Positions 20,301 through 26,940 of a stretch of DNA of 64,000 bases are shown in pieces. A program made the translations under genes and the position numbers. The notes below the pieces were generated by a model that worked only from the letters and a program-made list of their open reading frames with translations, was not told the DNA's origin and did not search any database. The stretch's first letter is position 1. Every line of letters begins with the position of its first letter. Source of the stretch: Leptasterias polaris (taxonomy: Eukaryota > Echinodermata > Asteroidea > Forcipulatida > Asteriidae); NCBI GenBank assembly GCA_037783415.1, contig JAZGTN010000009.1, positions 9,982,001-10,046,000 of the forward strand, written 5' to 3'.

Positions 20301-22988
20301 ATTGGACTGAAGACTGAACTAGTAAACTGATCATGCTTTACATGGGATCAGGCATGCCATCATAATCACAGTTCAACAGTTTGGGTGTTGAGTTAATGTA
20401 TGGTGTTGGACTGGAGACTGAACTAGTAAACTGAGTATGCTTTACATGGGATCAGGCATGCCATCATAATCAGAGTCTAACAGTTTGGGAGTTGAATTAC
20501 TATATGTATTGGACTGAAGACTGAACTAGTAAACTGATCATGCTTTACATGGGATCAGGCATGCCATCATAATCACAGTTCAACAGTTTGGGTGTTGAGT
20601 TAATGTATGGTGTTGGACTGGAGACTGAACTAGTAAACTGAGTATGCTTTACATGGGATCAGGCATGCCATCATAATCAGAGTCTAACAGTTTGGGAGTT
20701 GAATTACTATATGTATTGGACTGAAGACTGAACTAGTAAACTGATCATGCTTTACATGGGATCAGGCATGCCATCATAATCACAGTTCAACAGTTTGGGT
20801 GTTGAGTTAATGTATGGTGTTGGACTGGAGACTGAACTAGTAAACTGAGTATGCTTTACATGGGATCAGGCATGCCATCATAATCACAGTTCAACAGGTT
20901 GGGTGTTGAGTTAATGTATGGTGTTGGACTGGAGACTGAACTAGTAAAGCCTATCAGGCTCACCACCATAGAGTCCAACGCTCTGCGTGTTGAGTTACTG
21001 GTTACTGTATGGTGTTGGACTGAGGACTTTACTAGTAAACTGATCATGCTTTACATGGGATCAGGCATACCACCATAATCAGAGTCCAACAGGTTGGGTG
21101 TTGAGTTAATGTATGGTGTTGGACTGAGGACTGCACTAGTAAACTGATCATGCTTTACATGGGATCAGGCATACCACCATAATCAGAGTCCAACAGTTTG
21201 GGTGTTGAGTTACTGTATGGTGTTGGACTGAGGACTGCACTAGTAAACTGATCATGCTTTACATGGGATCAGGCATACCACCGTAATCAGAGTCCAACAG
21301 TTTGGGTGTTGAGTTAATGTATGGTGTTGGACTGAGGACTGCACTAGTAAACTGATCATGCTTTACATGGGATCAGGCATACCACCGTAATCAGAGTCCA
21401 ACAGTTTGGGTGTTGAGTTACTGTATGGTGTTGGACTGAGGACTGCACTAGTAAACTGATCATGCTTTACATGGGATCAGGCAGACCACCATAATCAGAG
21501 TCCAACAGTAGGCCTATTTCTTCAAATACTTTAGTTTAACGTGTTTGTTTTGTGAATAAAATTAAACTGTTTTTATAGTTAAATTACTTATTTTTTTTGT
21601 TTTTTTTCTCAAGAGTTCTGTATAAATGTAGTTTAAAAAAAGTATATTTTGATTTCGAAGAAAAACACCCTATGTTTTGTCGTTTTGATATGCGCAAGAC
21701 TATAACAAAAGGAGTTATCTATTCTATGTATTCATTTATATAATAAAATACCACAAGGGAATTAAACTGAATTTTTTTTAAAGATTTTGGGTTGAACAAA
21801 GACAAAATGACTAGAGCGGGGTTTAAACCCACGACTCCGGATTAATTACCTCTACCCCCCCAAAAAAAAAAAATCTCTTTAGATAAGCCTATTTTAGGGT
21901 ATTTCACATCATTCCAAGGGATCAGCTAATGAAATATTGTTTAGCTTTGAGTTAAACAAAGAAAAATTGACTATAGGGCAGGATTTGAACCTGCGACCTC
22001 CGGCTTAACGTGCCGGTGCTCTACAAACTGAGCTATCTAGCCCTATGTTGGCGGTCTCCCTATTTTGTCAATATCTTTGTTCGGGGTGCCAGTCAGGAAA
22101 CTACACAACCGTTAACTTCCATGTAGCCAGGGATCATGCACACCCAAGTTTACGATACAACCTGGGAAGCAGCAGCCAGGGGATCACCCATATGGGGATG
22201 CACATTTTTGTTTCAGATGTCAAATAATAAAACAACGAGGGAAACTGACTGGGTAAAAATTAAGCATTCGTAATTTTTTTGTGCAAAATTATACAAAAAG
22301 TAATTAAAGGTTATAAGTTAAAGGCCCTGTACACTATTGGTAAGATCGAAAAACACAAATGTTCACAGATTCACACATAACTTACATGATTTAAAGTAAG
22401 TAATGGTAGAAAGGGTCCCTTAAAATATTTCTGCCTAAAATGCTATCGTTTCTGAGAATAAAACAATAGTTTTTATCGCGCGCGATAATAAACTCGATGT
22501 TTGAAAAACAGAAAACACGTAAGGTCTCTTTTCGCTATTTTCTCGTGACCTCGATGACCAATTGAGCTCAAATTTTCACAGGTTTGTTATTTCATGTATG
22601 TGGTTGATTACACAAAACATGAACACTGTCTGTGATTATTTTGTCAGCTCTACCATTCCTGTATAATAGTATACCTTTAAAGACCCTTTTTTCCCGAACA
22701 TACAATCCACCGTGGACAAATGGCAACTCTTTTGTTCTGATGAGGTAATTACTTTACCAATGAGTATTATTAGCGGGAACCAGTTAAAGGGTTTACAGTA
22801 CGAAGTACTATTGGTTGGTAACACGGAAACTATCCTGAAATAAGCCGATTGTAAAATTTAGGACAGATATGGTATACATAACGGTGTATAAAGTTATGAC
22901 CACTTGCCTAAACAACACAATACTTACCTGCCCAGGTTGAGGAAACAACTGCGAGAAGAATTAATAATCCGCTGAACTTACACGCCAT
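2102..22988 (-). CDS. Secreted/membrane NIDO + IPT/TIG domain protein, N-terminal 360 aa over 7 exons (partial)
   Basis: I assembled seven minus-strand exons: 22988-22928, 6538-6384, 5827-5750, 5123-4899, 4544-4407, 3370-3205 and 2359-2102. All have AG/GT borders and phases that join without a frameshift (1,0,0,0,0,1,1). The predicted protein starts with a hydrophobic signal peptide (aa 1-20). A NIDO domain follows (about aa 30-272): FPFG start, NDNGVLSF, IAPFMANVELG, NTFQCVVVSD, RDIEW, VGFDAGD, ending near SNVDPKTPPGFF. An IPT/TIG E-set fold comes last (about aa 275-355, GGTKVTIGGFCFG). NIDO domains occur in extracellular proteins such as nidogen, alpha-tectorin, mucin-4 and mesh. NIDO plus an E-set domain fits the mesh/mucin-4 class, which usually continues with AMOP, VWD and sushi domains; those would lie beyond the left edge. 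The last exon ends in phase 1. Exon order and domains are seen; the family name is inference. Confidence 0.82.
2455..2615. repeat. AT-rich imperfect inverted/tandem repeat
   Basis: Words such as TTTACGTGAATGTTTACG, TTACGTAAATATTCACG and TGAATATTCACTTAAATA recur in both orientations over 160 bp. It can fold into several hairpins. No gene; it lies in the intron between the IPT/TIG and last NIDO exons. Confidence 0.5.
2876..2948 (-). repeat. tRNA-like repeat (probable SINE remnant)
   Basis: Minus strand carries a D-arm-like TCAATTGGTTGGA and a B box (GGTTCGAATCC) at tRNA spacing. The acceptor ends do not pair well, so it is a tRNA-derived remnant, not a functional tRNA. Confidence 0.5.
3205..3370 (-). 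CDS. NIDO gene exon 6: end of NIDO domain
   Basis: Acceptor TTTTAACTCCAG, donor TGTG|GTAAG, phase 0 in and 1 out. Encodes VGFDAGD (consensus GFxxG), then ESNVDPKTPPGFFIYKVSG, the closing segment of NIDO domains, followed by a Cys. Confidence 0.85.
3559..3632 (-). repeat. tRNA-like repeat (probable SINE remnant)
   Basis: Minus strand: A-box-like GGTTGGTTCAGCGATAAC and B-box GGTTCGAATCC about 45 bases apart. No paired acceptor stem seen. Confidence 0.45.
3689..3707. repeat. Poly-G tract
   Basis: 19 consecutive G followed by TGGGGG. One of about nine long G/C homopolymers in the window. The surrounding intron up to 3838 holds nothing else. Confidence 0.9.
3838..3895. repeat. Strong hairpin
   Basis: AATCTGATTTTCTGAAT at 3838-3854 pairs with ATTCAGAAAATCAGATT at 3879-3895. 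An inner GGGAGGA/TCCTCCC stem adds to it. Over 22 paired bases with a tiny loop; a compact foldback or MITE core in the intron. Confidence 0.8.
4295..4375 (-). repeat. tRNA-like repeat directly beside NIDO exon 5
   Basis: Minus strand reads GGGTGGTCGGGTTAGTGTAG, then GTGGTACCG, ending with GGTTCGAACCCCG. This is an A box and a B box at tRNA spacing. It ends about 30 bp past the donor of the exon ending at 4407. Probable SINE. Confidence 0.5.
4407..4544 (-). CDS. NIDO gene exon 5
   Basis: 46 codons, phase 0 to 0, acceptor CTCCGTTTCAG, donor GTATAC. Encodes VNTFQCVVVSDAVSTFVFF and YRDIEWITDAG, the well conserved NTFQ..L..D / Y.DIEW signature of NIDO domains. Confidence 0.88.
4607..4695. repeat. 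MITE remnant (family M4, TTTGTGAAAT ends)
   Basis: Contains CTAGCGCTTTGTGAAATTGAG and an inverted-like TTAGCTCTTTGTGAATTAGA. The same end sequence closes the 48148-48296 element and recurs near 58000-58020. Confidence 0.45.
4899..5123 (-). CDS. NIDO gene exon 4: NIDO core
   Basis: 75 codons, phase 0 to 0, acceptor GATACAG, donor GTGAGT. Encodes NILIAPFMANVELG, then VYYRET, KIRQYFV and LIVTWDQVGFFG, the central strands of the NIDO domain. A second AG six bases in (ATAAG) would also keep frame, so the precise start is uncertain by two codons. Confidence 0.85.
5554..5726 (+). mobile_element. 173-bp MITE, family M1, copy 1
   Basis: Begins TAGACCTTATGCATTGACGT and ends with the near-inverted ATGACGTCATATGCATAAGG plus TCTA, so it has terminal inverted repeats of about 20 bp. 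Near-identical copies lie at 32676-32848 (minus) and, split by another element, at 34313-34328 plus 36691-36851. Located in the intron between NIDO exons 3 and 4. Confidence 0.85.
5750..5827 (-). CDS. NIDO gene exon 3
   Basis: 26 codons, phase 0 in and out, acceptor ATATACACAG, donor GTAATAC. Encodes the diagnostic NDNGVLSF motif (NIDO consensus NxNGxLSF) and the FRWKQLPIPST segment. Continues exactly from the SSIF of the previous exon. Confidence 0.85.
6204..6277 (+). repeat. tRNA-like element (Asn-GTT-like, probable SINE)
   Basis: Acceptor ATAGGGC (6204-6210) pairs with GCTCTAT (6270-6276) with one G.U. D-arm words GCTTAGTGGTAGAGC and a B-box-like GGTTCCAATCCC are present. The anticodon stem pairs badly and the anticodon loop shows GTTAA. 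A related element lies at 21972-22046. Confidence 0.55.
6384..6538 (-). CDS. NIDO gene exon 2: start of NIDO domain
   Basis: Acceptor TTTCTCTCAG, donor GTAAGTG. Encodes about aa 21-72 including LFPFGATRGD and the YYGKKYSSIF strand that opens NIDO domains. Enters in phase 1 and leaves in phase 0. Confidence 0.85.
6628..6819. mobile_element. 192-bp MITE, family M2
   Basis: Terminal inverted repeats of about 23 bp: GGGCCCAATTTCATAGAGCT at the left, and AGCTCTATGAAATTGGGCCC at the right (one offset). No coding capacity. Diverged relatives at 17250-17528 and a single end at about 58630. Lies in intron 1 of the NIDO gene, 90 bp upstream of exon 2's acceptor. Confidence 0.85.
6826..7083 (-). repeat. 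Dispersed repeat family R1, copy 3 (inverted, diverged)
   Basis: Reads as the reverse complement of 1196-1485, with TTGGCATGGACGGCCGAATG, ATGTTAGCAAAACAATC and TTGGCAAAAACTCGG. It abuts family M3 elements, as the copy at 18267 also does. Confidence 0.7.
7144..7530. mobile_element. Dispersed ~390-bp repeat with inverted ends, family M3, copy 1
   Basis: Left end TTAAAGGCACGTTTGGTAAT and right end ATTACCAAACGT..GCA are inverted repeats. Internal markers GAGAAACG and TTCACAGGTTTGTT recur in all family members (13112, 17904, 22319, 27813 and about 57300). Internal hairpin GAGAAACGTTTCTG / CAGAAACGCTTCTC at about 7310-7340. Confidence 0.7.
7531..8368. other. Intron 1 of NIDO gene, no gene seen
   Basis: Contains part of another M3-like sequence (about 7610-7850: ACCTGTGAACATTTC, TACATTCCTTACAAGGGAGT). 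Then unique AT-rich DNA up to the piggyBac target site at 8369. Confidence 0.5.
8630..11119 (+). CDS. piggyBac-family transposase, two exons (8630-8815, 9530-11119), ~591 aa
   Basis: Exon 1 opens at ATG 8630 and encodes 62 acidic residues with a short SEGGEID/SEGEID repeat. It ends GAG CAG|GTAAGC in phase 0. Exon 2 begins after CTACTGCAG at 9530, in frame, and runs to TAA at 11117-11119. Length (~591 aa) matches the family norm (594 in the moth founder). The catalytic triad is visible: D240 (LSPDESM), D338 (VIYCDNYF) and D449 (GGTDLANQ). The DDE_Tnp_1_7 fold words FKGRIGFLQYMPRKP and KSIDYYNKFMGG surround them. A C-terminal Cys-rich finger (aa ~555-590: CIVC, CKQC, CVVPC) is the known DNA-binding tail. 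No stop or frameshift is seen. It excises and inserts the element at TTAA. The intron is unusual for a transposase but has consensus borders. Confidence 0.92.
8685..8765 (+). repeat. In-frame 15/18-bp minisatellite in transposase exon 1
   Basis: GACTCGGAAGGAGGGGAGAT occurs as four tandem units of 18, 18, 15 and 15 bases, encoding SEGGEID twice then SEGEID twice. Keeps reading frame, so the acidic N-terminal tail can change length without breaking the protein. Confidence 0.85.
9180..9400. repeat. C-rich low-complexity region in the piggyBac intron
   Basis: Several tandem copies of a CCCCTTCCCCCACCCCTTTC unit between about 9290 and 9385. Lies in the 714-bp intron of the transposase gene. Confidence 0.7.
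11120..11480 (+). terminator. 3' region of transposase with AATAAA signals and 85-bp tandem duplication
   Basis: An AATAAA lies about 15 bases after the stop (ATAAATAAATATG near 11131). Two copies of an 85-bp unit, each with TTCAATAAATAGTT, follow at about 11311-11395 and 11396-11480. Any of these could serve as polyadenylation signals. Confidence 0.5.
11704..12700. other. Intron 1 of NIDO gene, unique sequence
   Basis: AT-rich DNA with no domain-coding exon recognised on either strand. A short CCACCACCACCACC tract near 11810. Confidence 0.5.
12710..12872. repeat. Three-copy 54-bp tandem repeat, each unit a hairpin
   Basis: Units begin ATCTTGACGAAAACAATAGC at about 12711, 12766 and 12820. 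Each contains GTTCCGA..8 bases..TCGGAAC, an inverted repeat. The open frame across it on the minus strand is a consequence of the repeat. Confidence 0.8.
13039..13055. repeat. Poly-G tract
   Basis: A 17-base G run preceded by TTTTTTTGGGGT. Neighbouring TTATTATTATT microsatellite. Confidence 0.9.
13112..13500. mobile_element. Family M3 repeat, copy 2
   Basis: Left end TTAAAGGCACTGTACACGTT and right end AATTACCAAACATGTCCAGT followed by GCCTTTAA are inverted repeats of about 28 bp. Internal GCCTGAAAAAGGCTTCAGGT hairpin. Best-preserved member of the family here. Confidence 0.8.
13501..14160. other. Intron 1 of NIDO gene, nothing recognised
   Basis: No domain-coding exon, repeat array or RNA gene seen on either strand. 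Confidence 0.5.
14161..14232 (-). repeat. tRNA-like repeat
   Basis: Minus strand reads CTCGGTGGTCTAGTGGTATG at the 5' side and GGTCGTGGGTTCGGATCCCA then CCCGAG at the 3' side. The acceptor pairs imperfectly. The anticodon region contains GCAAT. tRNA-derived SINE or pseudogene. Confidence 0.55.
14539..14582. repeat. 44-bp near-perfect palindrome
   Basis: GTACCCTTA...TAAGGGTAC outer arms and ACCTTTCCTG/CAGGAAAGGT inner arms around TTTA. A single compact hairpin; possibly paired TIR ends of a collapsed MITE. Confidence 0.8.
14583..15085. other. Intron 1 of NIDO gene, nothing recognised
   Basis: Unique AT-rich DNA. No coding exon or repeat supported. Confidence 0.45.
15093..15420. repeat. Dispersed ~320-bp repeat, family R2, copy 1
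   Basis: Shares with 25320-25630 the words CCCCCAATCGATGTCCGT (there CACCCGATTGATGTCCGT), CACACGCAGACAATGTA, GGCAAACAGAAACTTGG and TGCACCCCCTT. No inverted ends seen. Confidence 0.65.
15640..15842. repeat. Three-copy ~66-bp tandem repeat carrying CCAAT motifs
   Basis: Units end TGTGCTGATTGGTTGCTGTG near 15725, 15790 and 15838 (last diverged). Each carries ATTGG, the reverse of a CCAAT box, so the minus strand has three regularly spaced CCAATCA motifs. Confidence 0.75.
15843..16600. other. Intron 1 of NIDO gene, no gene seen
   Basis: Includes a short A run (16073-16084). Nothing coding recognised. Confidence 0.45.
16616..16918 (+). other. Unassigned 100-codon open frame
   Basis: An ATG-initiated frame of 100 codons with ordinary amino-acid composition (EHEQGWQRFRNLLNFWG near the start, then FTTVQRYPQQSDFEQT). 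No domain recognised and no convincing splice context. It could be a fragment of a transposon-encoded protein. Low confidence that it is expressed. Confidence 0.2.
16945..17235. mobile_element. Possible MITE with imperfect inverted ends
   Basis: Left TTTGGATGGTACGTGACGAG then TCGCC; right GGCGAATGACGTCATGTGCA then ATCCATC, which is its imperfect reverse complement. The interior contains ACGCGTGCAC words in both orientations. Confidence 0.4.
17250..17528. mobile_element. Family M2 MITE, diverged copy
   Basis: Left GGGGCCAATTACATAGCGCT; right AAGCAGCTCTATTAAATTGG then GCC. Longer than the 192-bp copy at 6628, with an internal GCTTAACGCTGCTTAACG duplication. Confidence 0.65.
17904..18266. mobile_element. 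Family M3 repeat, copy 3
   Basis: Left TTAAAGGAAGGGTATACTTT then GGTA; right TATCAAACACCAAAGG. Contains GAGAAGCGTTTCTCAGATTG and TTCACAGGTTAGTT. Directly followed by family R1 copy 2. Confidence 0.65.
18267..18558 (+). repeat. Dispersed repeat family R1, copy 2
   Basis: About 90% matched by eye to 1196-1485, starting GACCTTTCTTTTGCAACGTC and ending GGCGCACTTTGTTT. Confidence 0.8.
18760..21515. repeat. 104-bp satellite array (about 23 units) in NIDO intron 1
   Basis: The unit contains GCTTTACATGGGATCAGGCA, AACAGTTTGGGTGTTGAGTT and TATGGTGTTGGACTG, then GAACTAGTAAACTG. Anchor CTTTACATGG falls at 19713, 19817, 19921 and 20025, giving an exact 104-bp period. Six units between about 19650 and 20240 are almost identical. 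From about 20240 to 20830 two unit types alternate (GTTGAATTACTATATGTATT and GTTGAGTTAATGTATGGTGT), a dimeric higher-order repeat of about 207 bp. Units at both edges are more diverged, as expected of homogenising satellites. Interrupted at about 19310-19640. Confidence 0.92.
19310..19640. other. ~330-bp non-satellite insert within the array
   Basis: The satellite phrase is broken after GGATCAGGCATATACCACTG and resumes at CAGTTCAACAGGTTGGG. The insert holds CACGGCCCAGGTGTACATG and CCAGTTTCCCCGTG, with no repeat identity elsewhere in the window. Origin unknown. Confidence 0.55.
21811..21853 (-). repeat. tRNA-like fragment
   Basis: CTAGAGCGGGGTTTAAACCC then ACGACTCCGG resembles the T-arm half of the tRNA-like element at 21972-22046, and lies 120 bp from it. 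Confidence 0.4.
21972..22046 (-). tRNA. tRNA-like gene, best fit Asn(GTT); possibly a SINE-derived pseudogene
   Basis: The minus strand folds as a cloverleaf. Acceptor ATAGGGC/GCCCTAT is fully paired, D arm is GCTCAGTTTGTAGAGC, and anticodon arm is CCGGC-ACGTTAA-GCCGG. The T arm GCAGG-TTCAAAT-CCTGC has an intact B box. The anticodon loop would give GTT (Asn), but position 33 is C instead of the universal U. Similar degraded elements occur at 6204 and 21811. It may be a repeat-family member instead of a working tRNA. Confidence 0.5.
22319..22830. mobile_element. Family M3-like repeat, diverged copy
   Basis: Starts TTAAAGGCCCTGTACACTAT, contains TTTTCACAGGTTTGTTATTT and ends within GTACTATTGGTTGGTAA. 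The family ends and spacing are recognisable, but the interior (ATCGCGCGCGATAATAAACT) is unique. Confidence 0.55.
22928..22988 (-). CDS. NIDO gene exon 1: signal peptide
   Basis: ATG at 22988-22986 opens 20 codons with a classic hydrophobic core (LLILLAVVSS) followed by TWA. The donor is CAG|GTAAGTA in phase 1. Joined to 6538 it gives ..TWA-A-CVEDD, a good signal-peptidase site, and the phase matches. A possible upstream acceptor (TATCTTTTCAG, exon from 23026) leaves room for a separate 5' UTR exon. Confidence 0.8.
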
Positions 22989-23026
22989 CTTGCGTAGATT
23001 GTGCCGAAAATACAATATTTATTTCA

Positions 23027-24380
23027 CTGAAAAGATACAGTCGTCGGTATTGCAACAACTTCCTTGCGTTCCCGCCCAAAAAGAGTGTGGAGAGAAAAAA
23101 TGTCTGATGCACTCACACCCGACGCTTCGACTTTGAACTTACAACAACAAAAAATATTCCGGGTTGACGGATTTCGGTTGACGGGGATAATTCCGATCAG
23201 AATATGAACTGGATTCTTAAAATATTTTCGTCAAGAGTAGCACATGACCTCAGAAATGCTTCCACGTAACAAATTATAATACATTTTGAATAGGTGTTTC
23301 ACACAAGTTTTTTACGCGAGTATTATTGTTGAATAGAAGGTTTCCTTCAATCGAGGTCTCACCCCCTTTTATTGAATGGAATAAGCCAGACAATAAAGTC
23401 CAAATTCCACTTTTAGGCAGACATCATGTCAATTTGCATTAACTCTCCGCTAGATCTCGCAGTGTAATTATTATTTATAACACTAAGTATTAGACAAATA
23501 GATTACGGTGACTTAAATCTTTCTGTGCATAGTGCAACACTGATCTCCTGACATTCGAAATTAATTATTTTGTTCCGTGTACTGCAGTTGATTTACGCAA
23601 TGCATGCTGAGAAAAGATTACAGCATTTTTTAGATTAATCCAGTGAGCTAATCCCTAAATTAATTAGTTCACCAAATTAACCTTTGGTTCATTTCTGAAC
23701 CAAATACACTTACTAAGAGATGGTGTCACCGAAACTCTGTTGTTTACAAAAAGAGTGACTTGGCCATTCCAGGGCATCCTATCAGGCAAAATACCACAGT
23801 GGTCATACGACAAAGTTAAAATTTTGTGTCAGAGTAAAAAAAAATTACGGCTGAACAAGTTTTGAGATGGGCTCCTCTCCTTCATATAAAATGTAAAAAA
23901 AAAAAATCAGATAGTGCAATCTCCATAACATATAAGATTTAATGTTTTCCATCCTTTGAGCTTCGTATAAATAGCTATTTAAAAATAAAATCTAACCGTT
24001 TGGGTCAAATCGGCCCAATATTGGACCTAGCATCTGACAAATTTGCATTTCTAAAACAAAAACAAATGTCTGTTTCTTATTACGTTTACAGTTATGCTTA
24101 CTGGCACAAATTTCTTAGTTAGTCATATTTCGGTGTATGGTAAAAATTGTACAAATATTGATGGTTTCTTTAGGGAACGTCAACCTATATACAAAGATGA
24201 CAAAATGAAAAGCAATAATGTAGAAAATGATATCAAAATTCCAATAGCATTGCTGTAATCATGGTGACAAAGTTCAACAGAACGAAAGTGCTTCACCGGG
24301 CCGCTATTTATTGAGTCATACATTCCAAAATCCTGACGTTCCGAGAATTGTTTTTTTAATATATTTTTTTAAAGTATGGG
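23027..24380. other. Upstream flank of the NIDO signal exon, no gene seen
   Basis: If 22988-22928 is the true first coding exon, its promoter or a 5' UTR exon should be here or further right. No clear TATA box within 150 bp of the ATG; an acceptor-like TATCTTTTCAG lies at 23037-23027. The rest is AT-rich. Confidence 0.4.
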
Positions 24381-24513
24381 GAATTCCATAGTTACAAATC
24401 ATGCGTGGAGGTGTCTGCCCTTTGAATACGATGACTTTAGCAAAAGACACCCGGTGTTTTTACAGGACAACCAGCTTCGCTTTAGTAAACAAAACCAATA
24501 AGTCATTTTTAGA

Positions 24514-24610
24514 TATGGTGGACACAATGCTATGACACTCTGGAAGTTTTGTAAATTTGTCTGCATGACCCAAACCAAACAACGCCCTCCAAAAGTGTCC
24601 ACCATACCTT
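24514..24610. repeat. Inverted repeat
   Basis: TATGGTGGACAC near 24514 and GTGTCCACCATA near 24595-24606 are exact complements about 70 bases apart. Perhaps a small MITE remnant. Confidence 0.5.
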
Positions 24611-24967
24611 AAAAGGGCTAATGGGGACGGTCAACAAAAAAGTTAGTCCAAACGATTCGAGAACAAATAAAAGCCATTGGTTTACGGGGTCAACAAACGT
24701 GCGTGAAGGTTGTAAAACAAAGACAACTACGAATGATTAACTACTTCAAATGCATATAGGGCCTACAAGATTTTGTCATTGGAAGCATAAACAAAGTCTA
24801 CCTGACTACTATAACAAATTAACCTCGCCCACAGCGGTGATCGAACCCGCATCTAATTTGTTAATAAGTGGAGGATGGCTTTTCAACAAAGGACGTTTTT
24901 CGGCTTCAGTAAGCGATATGAATGTTTCGAAAACCCATTAGCGCCAACTAAAACATAAAATGTCCAA

Positions 24968-25230
24968 CCATTTGTTACGGATTTATAATCCGTTATTACG
25001 AATTCACAGTGTTATTACGGATTCGCTATCTGTTAAGTATACGGATTCGCAATCACTAATTCGGATTCGCAATCCGTTATTACGGATTAATTACGGATTC
25101 ACCATCCGTTATTACGTATTCACAACTATCAATACTAACGGATTGAAAAGGTTTCACAATCCGCTGTTACGGATTAAATTTTTTTAACCGTATATAATAA
25201 CAGAGAGCAACCGTAATAACGGATTTTTTT
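24968..25230. repeat. CGGATT-type palindromic minisatellite
   Basis: Words ACGGATTCGCAATCCGTTAT and variants recur about 10 times. The unit itself is palindromic (CGGATT..AATCCG), so the array can fold into many short hairpins. Confidence 0.75.
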
Positions 25231-25319
25231 TTTTTCATGGAGCTAAAGACTTGAATGGGATGACCTTGCATGAATGAAGTGAAGCTAATATAACAAAACC
25301 TCATAGGCATTGTTTTCAG

Positions 25320-25630
25320 GTGAGAATGGGGGGGGGGGGGGGGGGGGGGCACGTGCCCTTCACCCGATTGATGTCCGTGCCCCCCCCCACCCCACCACCA
25401 CCTTTGAAATGTGATAATGTGATCATTTCGATGTTATAAAAACAATTTGTTTTCCCATTTACACGCAGAAAATGTATTTGTCTTTACACTATAAAAGGGC
25501 GCGGAATATAGGCTTGTTTGAGAAAAAGGCAAATGGATATTTGGGAAAATGCCAAGTAGAAAATATTTTGCACCCCCTTTAATTTGCCCCCTAAAATAGT
25601 ACCTTAGTTACAGCAATGCTTATCGGCAAT
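25320..25630. repeat. Dispersed repeat family R2, copy 2, starting in a poly-G run
   Basis: 22-base G run at 25328-25349, then GCACGTGCCCTTCACCCGAT, then a C run about 40 bases on (25380-25390). The rest parallels 15093-15420. The G and C runs face each other as an inverted pair. Confidence 0.65.
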
Positions 25631-26280
25631 GACCTCTGGCCTCAACCAACTGTATTCAAAGTAAACATGATTTATGTAACAGTAATAATTATGTTTAGGT
25701 AAAGTTATCATTAGTTTGTTTTCTTCTTCAAGTTTGCCTCCTACGATCACTTAATTTATAGGCCTATCACAGTGTCCCCCCCGTAGATTTACAATCCAGC
25801 TTGGGGCACCTAACATTGGATCAATTGTAAACAAACAGGACAAGGGGAAAACAATTAAACAATTTCACATGCTTTGTTTAATATGCTGTTATTTTATAGA
25901 GAACAAAATGATGAAAATTGTTGAGTTTCAACATCCCTTCTTTCAACAACCCTTCTGTAAACTGAACTGAACCAAGCTTGAACTGAACTGAACTGAACTG
26001 AACATAAACTGCTCTGATTAGGGTCTAGAAATGAATTATGCCTCCTGAAGGGACTCCGGTTTTCACTGGACCAAATGATTATCAGTTGTAGACGGACGTG
26101 CGTGGTCGCTCCCCTTATTTGCGCTCTGCGTTAAATATTAACCTATACCTGTTTGATCTGTGCAATAAAACCCACACGTACTTTTCATGAGGTCAAATAA
26201 ATTCAAAAACGAAGGTTATCTGTTGGATATGTAAGCTGTGACTCACTTCCGCTGGTAAGCCCGGGCAAATAGGAGATTTG
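25631..26280. other. No gene seen; short CTGAA pentamer repeat
   Basis: Contains about seven CTGAA/TGAAC pentamers near 25960-26005. Otherwise unique. Confidence 0.45.
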
Positions 26281-26431
26281 TACCCATGTGACTAAGCATT
26301 ACATACAAACTGTGGACCCTAGGACAAGTTCTAGGGGCATTAGGGTCATAGCACGGCCTTTTAAAACTAAGGCTTCGATTTGGCTATGGTGTGGCAGGAG
26401 AATTTTCTTCCCCCGGAGATTCTGTCCCCCT

Positions 26432-26452
26432 CCCCCCCCCCCCCCCCCCCCC
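26432..26452. repeat. Poly-C tract
   Basis: 21 C in a row, in a C-rich setting; the open frames across it on either strand are artefacts of composition. Confidence 0.9.
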
Positions 26453-26838
26453 ATACGGCGAACTGTGTACAAACTTCTTCTGATAGCGCCCTCTTTTGAA
26501 TCATCCACCTTCAGCCCATGTTAATTTCCCATAATGGGAGTACAACATCTCCGGGGGACGTATTTCCCAATGACACCGGCTTGAACTCCGGCTCCGCCTG
26601 TTTGAAGCCCATTTATGAAAGCTCACGTTTTCCAAATAACTATAGGAGCCTAAAAGAACAACACCTAGCCCAAACATACCATGCCCGATAAGAGGGCACC
26701 CCACCCTAATTAATGTTCCCATACTTCAACTTAGGCCTACACGTTTTGTTGTTGTTTTTTTAACAGAAGAACCTCCTCCCCCAAAATAAAATCTCCCAAA
26801 GAATTCCTGAGATTCCCAGAACACAATGAAGACACATT

Positions 26839-26864
26839 GGGGGGGGGGGGGGGGGGGGGGGGGG
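26839..26864. repeat. Poly-G tract
   Basis: 26 consecutive G, the longest homopolymer in the window. Confidence 0.9.
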
Positions 26865-26940
26865 AGGTTACACCATGCCACATATCGAGCACCAAGACAA
26901 AAACCATGCCGAGGCTTCGAAACCATAGTGGGACAGAGAG

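Noticed and set aside
18760..21515. CRISPR-like array
   Set aside because: The repeat is contiguous 104-bp satellite without unique spacers, in a clearly eukaryotic intron.
21972..22046. Calling this a working tRNA-Asn without reservation
   Set aside because: The cloverleaf is good, but U33 is replaced by C and similar degraded elements are scattered nearby, so I left it at moderate confidence.
22045..22227. 60-codon frame after the tRNA-like element
   Set aside because: No recognisable domain, splice context or signal; consistent with chance.
26288..26524. Frames across poly-C/poly-G
   Set aside because: Runs of Pro or Gly from homopolymers; no other support.
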